NCBI GenBank assembly: GCA_022842885.1
Contig: JALHOR010000049.1
Location: 1 to 36,543 of the forward strand
Source of the DNA: Anaerolineae bacterium
GTDB taxonomy: Bacteria > Chloroflexota > Anaerolineae > Aggregatilineales > Phototrophicaceae
Length of the DNA stretch: 36,543 nt
Direction of reading: 5' to 3'
Part shown: positions 32,941 through 36,543 of the stretch, piece by piece
Numbering within the stretch: the first letter of the stretch is position 1
Layout of the letters: each line of letters opens with the position of its first letter
Position numbers and translations under genes: made by a program
The notes under the pieces: generated by a model
Seen by the model: the letters and a program-made list of their open reading frames with translations, nothing else
Databases searched by the model: none
What the model was told of the DNA's origin: nothing

Positions 32941-35900
32941 CTAAACCAGCGCCCGAAGCTGCCGAGCGCGTTGTAAATACCACATCATTTTATATTGGGC
33001 AAAACGTTCAATCGCCGCATTAAAGGCTTGTGTCGCCCCGGCTTTATCACCGTGCGCCGCACGATGTTTCCCCATTTCGAAATAGACCGTCGCCACTTGC
33101 ACGAATCGCCCCCCTTGATTATGACTCTCTTGGCTTTTCTCAAACGCCGTCTCTGCCTTAGCCACCTCACCCAACGCCGAATAAATCTTCCCCAGCGTAC
33201 AGAGTGCCTCGCCCGTTGCTAATTCTTGGCGTGTTTGCTGCCCGAACTCAACACTCGCCAAAGTTCGTTCCAGCGCAAAATCGGTCTTGCCTTCCAAAAA
33301 GTACAATTCCGCCCGATAGGCATGGAACAACGGCAAATGAAAAACTGTTTTGCCTTGTTCCACCATGCCAATTGCCATATCCAGATATTCAATGGCTTTG
33401 GGCAAATTATTGGTTCGCATATAGATATTGCCTAAAAACCCACGACTCCAATACAAAGGCAGAAAATCGTTAATTTTGGTGGCTAATGCTTCGCTCCGAT
33501 TGAAATAATCGAGGGCTTCATCCCAATGTCCGCCCCACATCTTGCCGCAACCATTAATCACGAGCGTGCCAGTCATGCGGCTGGGTCCCACTTGGTCGGC
33601 AATTTCTAAGCTGCGTTGCACAACCGGTTCGGCTTCATCGGGTAAACCCTGTACCATCAGGCTAAGGGCATAAAACGCCATCGAACCGGATAACAATTCT
33701 AAATCTTTAAACTTTTCCGCTAGGCGGATGCCATCCCCCAATTGTTTGCGCGATTGCCCAAAATTGCCTGCCAGTGCCACGCTGCGCCCAATGATGTTAT
33801 ACGGCAGCAGCAGCAATTCTTCTAAATTTAATTTTTCTGCCAAAACCACACTGCGCTGGAAAAATTGCATGGAAGCGCCCAACTGGCCCAACATAAAATG
33901 ATAGGCACCGGTACTGCCCAAAATTCGCGCCAACAAGGTTTCGTCATCAATGGTTTCCGCAATGCCAACAGCATCATGCATCGCCTTAGTCAGGCTTTCT
34001 TCAGGGTGATATGCCGCCACCCGCGAGAGCTTGACGCATAATTCGACATAGAGACGTTGATACGCTGCATCTTGCGGCAGTTGGGCAAGCAATTTGAGGG
34101 CGGTTTCGTAATGATTCTTCGCTTGCAAATTTGCCCCGTTCAGCATGGCTTGGTCGCCCGAAAGTTCAGCGTAGTGCAGGCTCTTGGCAATATCTTCAGC
34201 CGCTTGCCAGTGATACAGCAACAATGGAGCGCGAGCCGTATCATGGTGGTACAAGTTTTCCATCGTTTCGGCTATCTGTTGATGTAAATCCCGCCGCCGC
34301 GCTAAACCTAAATTATCAAGGATTGTTTCGCGCAATTTATCATGAACAAAGCGCCAACGCTCATCATTCACTTCCAATACCAACGCCGCTAACCCTTGCT
34401 GTAAATAATGCTCCAGCGGTTTATCTACTGTCAAATGCCGCAGCAATTCAACATCCAGTTGCCGCCCCGCTACCGCCGCGATTTGCAAAAATTCCATTGC
34501 CTCTGCTGGAACTTGGTTTAAACGACGTTCCAAAATTTGTTTGATGCCGCCCGCGATAATAAAATCTGGCACGGTATTCGCGCCAATCATATCCAAACGT
34601 CCCGCCGATTCCCCTAATGCTCGCATCACTTCGATAATGAACAGTGCATTACCATCGGTTTCCCGTTGGAGCAGTTCCACTAATGGGGCAGTACGCGATT
34701 GGTCACCCAATAATGCCTTGTTGAGTTGCATAATCTCCAAACTGGTTAGGCGATCCAATTTGAGCATAATCATATCGGGTAATTGGGTATGCAAGGTGGG
34801 CATTTCATCATCCCGATAGCTGGCAACCACCATAATCGGGCGTTTCATCACCAGTGTATTCAGCCGTTTAAGGACATTCAGGCTCTCGCTTGCCCATTGA
34901 ATATCTTCAAGAATTAATAATATAGGTTGTTTTACGCGAAGAAATAACTGTTCTATCACCGTAAACAACCGTTCTTGAGCAATTTTAGGATTTAGAGCAG
35001 GTGGGGCATCAGGAATCTGCATATCCAACAAGGTTTCTAAATCTGGAATAATCGGTTTTAAGATGCTGGCTTCATCTTCTTTTGGTGTTTCCGCCAAGCA
35101 TAACAGGCGTAAGGGCTGCCGCCATAATTCATAGACTGCCCCGCCTTCGCTTACCCCTTGCCCATTTAACACCAGAATCCCGCGTGTCACTGCCTGAATC
35201 CGTAATTCATGCAGCAAGCGCGATTTGCCCACGCCGCTTTCGCCCGCTAATAACCAACTACTGCCAGTTCGCAAGTGAATATCTACCAACGTTTGCAGAG
35301 CTTGACGCAACTGCCCAAATTCGTCTTCCCGCCCGATAAACGGCGCACTTTGCAATACATTTTCCCGGATGGCAATACTCTCAGTGGGAATAACAAAATC
35401 ATAGGCTTGGCTAATGGCATTAATCACAGATGCCGCACTGGAGTAACGGTCTTCGGGGTCACGGCTGAGTAATCTACCGATAATAGGCGCAATTCGCGCT
35501 TCTAGCGGGGTTAAATCAACTTGCTTAAACAAAACAGCATTCACTAAGGCGGCAATATTGCTGCTGGTGCCAAGAGGATGCTGCCGCGCCAATATTTCGT
35601 AAGCAACCACGCCCACTGCATATAAATCACTGCTAATACTGTGTGAACTTTCGGCAAAGAGTTCAGGTGCCATATAGGGCAGTGTGCCAGCAATCATATT
35701 GCCTTGGTCTGCCGATACCGTGCGTAAAAACCCCGCCTGCGCCATGCCAAAATCCAATATTTTGACCACATTGTCTGGCGTCATCAGCACATTATCCGGT
35801 TTTAAATCACAATGAATAATGCCGCGACGGTGTAAATAAATCAGCCCTTCTAATAACTGCACCAAGTAATTGATTTTTTCTTCTAGTGAGCTATGTTCAG

Positions 35901-36216
35901 TCGCTTCGACAATGGTGAGTGGTTCTTCAAGCAAATCCATCGTGAAAAAAGGTTCGCCGTGCTGGTCAAAGCCATAATCCAAGACGCTAATCACATTGGG
36001 ATGGCGTAAACCAGCCAACGTTCTAAATTCGCGGGACATCACCAACAGCCGGTTTTCGGCTTGCTCGGTATCTACATCAGACCGGATAGTGGCAGTATTG
36101 AGTTGTTTTAGGGCAATTGCCCGGTTGCCATTCAGGCGGTCTGCTGCACGGTAAACAACCCCCATACCCCCTTTCCCTAATTCTGTCTGAATGATATAGC
36201 GATGATTGACTATCAT
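32941..36216 (-). CDS. Ser/Thr protein kinase fused to an AAA/STAND-type ATPase and TPR repeats
   Basis: 1091-residue cytosolic regulator. Kinase domain (about 7-270): GKGGMGVVY glycine loop (residues 15-22 core), Lys37, catalytic HCDLKPDN (135-142), DFG (155-157), GTLPYMAPE. The usual HRD arginine is Cys136, making it a non-RD kinase. From FIGREDEF (about 293) an AAA_16-like ATPase follows with Walker A GESGVGKS (325-332) and Walker B LLILED (433-438). The C-terminal 400 residues are TPR-like helices (LAEKLNLEELLL, LGKIYSALGEVAKAE). Resembles large sensor kinases of Chloroflexota and myxobacteria, minus a C-terminal GAF/histidine kinase. Targets unknown. A clear promoter lies upstream. Confidence 0.93.
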   Translation of the reverse strand: MIVNHRYIIQTELGKGGMGVVYRAADRLNGNRAIALKQLNTATIRSDVDTEQAENRLLVMSREFRTLAGLRHPNVISVLDYGFDQHGEPFFTMDLLEEPLTIVEATEHSSLEEKINYLVQLLEGLIYLHRRGIIHCDLKPDNVLMTPDNVVKILDFGMAQAGFLRTVSADQGNMIAGTLPYMAPELFAESSHSISSDLYAVGVVAYEILARQHPLGTSSNIAALVNAVLFKQVDLTPLEARIAPIIGRLLSRDPEDRYSSAASVINAISQAYDFVIPTESIAIRENVLQSAPFIGREDEFGQLRQALQTLVDIHLRTGSSWLLAGESGVGKSRLLHELRIQAVTRGILVLNGQGVSEGGAVYELWRQPLRLLCLAETPKEDEASILKPIIPDLETLLDMQIPDAPPALNPKIAQERLFTVIEQLFLRVKQPILLILEDIQWASESLNVLKRLNTLVMKRPIMVVASYRDDEMPTLHTQLPDMIMLKLDRLTSLEIMQLNKALLGDQSRTAPLVELLQRETDGNALFIIEVMRALGESAGRLDMIGANTVPDFIIAGGIKQILERRLNQVPAEAMEFLQIAAVAGRQLDVELLRHLTVDKPLEHYLQQGLAALVLEVNDERWRFVHDKLRETILDNLGLARRRDLHQQIAETMENLYHHDTARAPLLLYHWQAAEDIAKSLHYAELSGDQAMLNGANLQAKNHYETALKLLAQLPQDAAYQRLYVELCVKLSRVAAYHPEESLTKAMHDAVGIAETIDDETLLARILGSTGAYHFMLGQLGASMQFFQRSVVLAEKLNLEELLLLPYNIIGRSVALAGNFGQSRKQLGDGIRLAEKFKDLELLSGSMAFYALSLMVQGLPDEAEPVVQRSLEIADQVGPSRMTGTLVINGCGKMWGGHWDEALDYFNRSEALATKINDFLPLYWSRGFLGNIYMRTNNLPKAIEYLDMAIGMVEQGKTVFHLPLFHAYRAELYFLEGKTDFALERTLASVEFGQQTRQELATGEALCTLGKIYSALGEVAKAETAFEKSQESHNQGGRFVQVATVYFEMGKHRAAHGDKAGATQAFNAAIERFAQYKMMWYLQRARQLRALV

Positions 36217-36265
36217 AAAAACACCTTGTTCATTGCCAATAAAAGTGAGGTGCGGAATATTTCAC

Positions 36266-36293
36266 ATTATAGAGGGTGTTGGGGTTTGGGCAA
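36266..36293 (-). promoter_or_regulatory. Sigma-70-type promoter of the large kinase gene
   Basis: On the minus strand TTGCCC (36293-36288), a 16-base spacer and TATAAT (36271-36266), about 50 bases before the ATG at 36216. Very like the LysM gene promoter. Confidence 0.65.
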
Positions 36294-36352
36294 AGTAATG
36301 ATTTGTAATTTTTAACACGGTGGGCATCAATCATTCGCAAAGTAAGAATCAA

Positions 36353-36376
36353 AAAACCAGCGTTTGTGCTGGTTTT
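36353..36376. terminator. Bidirectional hairpin terminator
   Basis: AAAACCAGC-GTTTGT-GCTGGTTTT: a 9-bp perfect stem, A-run on one side and T-run on the other, so it could stop transcription in either direction. The gene it serves probably lies beyond the window's right edge. Confidence 0.65.
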
Positions 36377-36518
36377 GATTAATCTGGGAGACTTGTAGCC
36401 AATTCGAACATTCAATACCTCTGAATACCCTCGATTTTATCAACAACATTACATTTCCTCAACGTGCAAAACTCATGCGTTTCACAAACTCGGACATAGT
36501 TTTAGCTGTTCGGTGATT

Positions 36519-36539
36519 GGGGAGAGGTTTCGTCTCCCC
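36519..36539. terminator. GC-rich hairpin at the window edge
   Basis: GGGGAGA-GGTTTCG-TCTCCCC, a 7-bp stem and 7-base loop. Flanking sequence is cut by the window end, so direction and role cannot be judged. Confidence 0.35.
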
Positions 36540-36543
36540 CAAC

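Larger units (their letters stand above)
36217..36543. other. Intergenic region at window end
   Basis: 327 bases upstream of the large kinase gene. Contains that gene's promoter (36266-36293) and two hairpins (36353-36376 and 36519-36539). No ORF with coding character and no tRNA-like fold was seen. Confidence 0.6.

Noticed and set aside
36230-36415. 61-residue minus-strand ORF near the window end
   Set aside because: It runs through a bidirectional terminator and the kinase promoter, with no ribosome site.
1-36543. tRNA, rRNA, CRISPR array, insertion sequence or prophage
   Set aside because: No direct repeat-spacer pattern, transposase, integrase or cloverleaf was seen. Nearly all sequence is accounted for by cellular genes, with only two gaps of about 300 bases.

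Overview
The window looks like a piece of a Chloroflexota (Anaerolineae-like) chromosome. This is inferred from moderate GC, a LysM lipoprotein with a Thr/Pro/Ala-rich linker, a peptide-type ABC binding protein whose signal peptide ends in ...QAQD, an oligopeptide ABC operon with fused ATPases, and a very large Ser/Thr kinase-ATPase-TPR regulator. No rRNA, tRNA, CRISPR array, insertion sequence or phage gene is visible. Several sigma-70-type promoters (TATAAT with TTGCCA/TTGCCC, or extended TGnTATAAT) and strong intergenic hairpins can be read directly. Taxonomy is an inference and would need rplS or another marker for proof.

Layout. 1-7031 (+) is a catabolic cluster of the leucine/acyclic-terpene type. 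It holds a 5'-truncated acyl-CoA dehydrogenase, a stand-alone GAF-like protein, AtuA split into a large N-terminal protein and a separate small C-terminal domain, a DUF4058 protein, an AtuE/LiuC-like enoyl-CoA hydratase and a biotin carboxylase/BCCP subunit. The carboxyltransferase beta subunit is absent and probably lies upstream. A bidirectional hairpin separates this cluster from a convergent serine beta-lactamase-fold hydrolase (7077-8285, -). 8587-14140 (+) is a complete peptide/nickel-type ABC importer: binding protein, DppC-type permease, fused DppD-DppF ATPase and DppB-type permease, with a hairpin after the binding-protein gene.

14207-18048 (+) is a tightly coupled set: FmdB-type zinc ribbon, methyltransferase, amidohydrolase and B12-binding radical SAM enzyme. 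It is followed by a RelE/ParE-type toxin-antitoxin pair (18106-18700) and an orphan protein sharing the antitoxin's N-terminal module. An MFS exporter (-) overlaps the end of that orphan. Then come crcB and uppP, a receiver-histidine kinase hybrid, a LysM lipoprotein, a Nudix hydrolase, rplS and a class I glutamine amidotransferase.

The last third is regulatory. A 7TM-GAF histidine kinase (-) is paired with an AlbA_2-type ATP-binding regulator (-). The regulator is divergent from a radical SAM/SPASM, membrane protein and methyltransferase operon (+), and a perfect 8-bp inverted repeat lies between the two promoters. Two small membrane proteins and a 1091-residue kinase-ATPase-TPR protein (-) close the window.

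The best candidates for something undescribed are the two uncharacterised radical SAM/methyltransferase gene sets, the toxin-antitoxin-plus-orphan locus and the non-canonical Atu cluster. None can be given a function from sequence alone.
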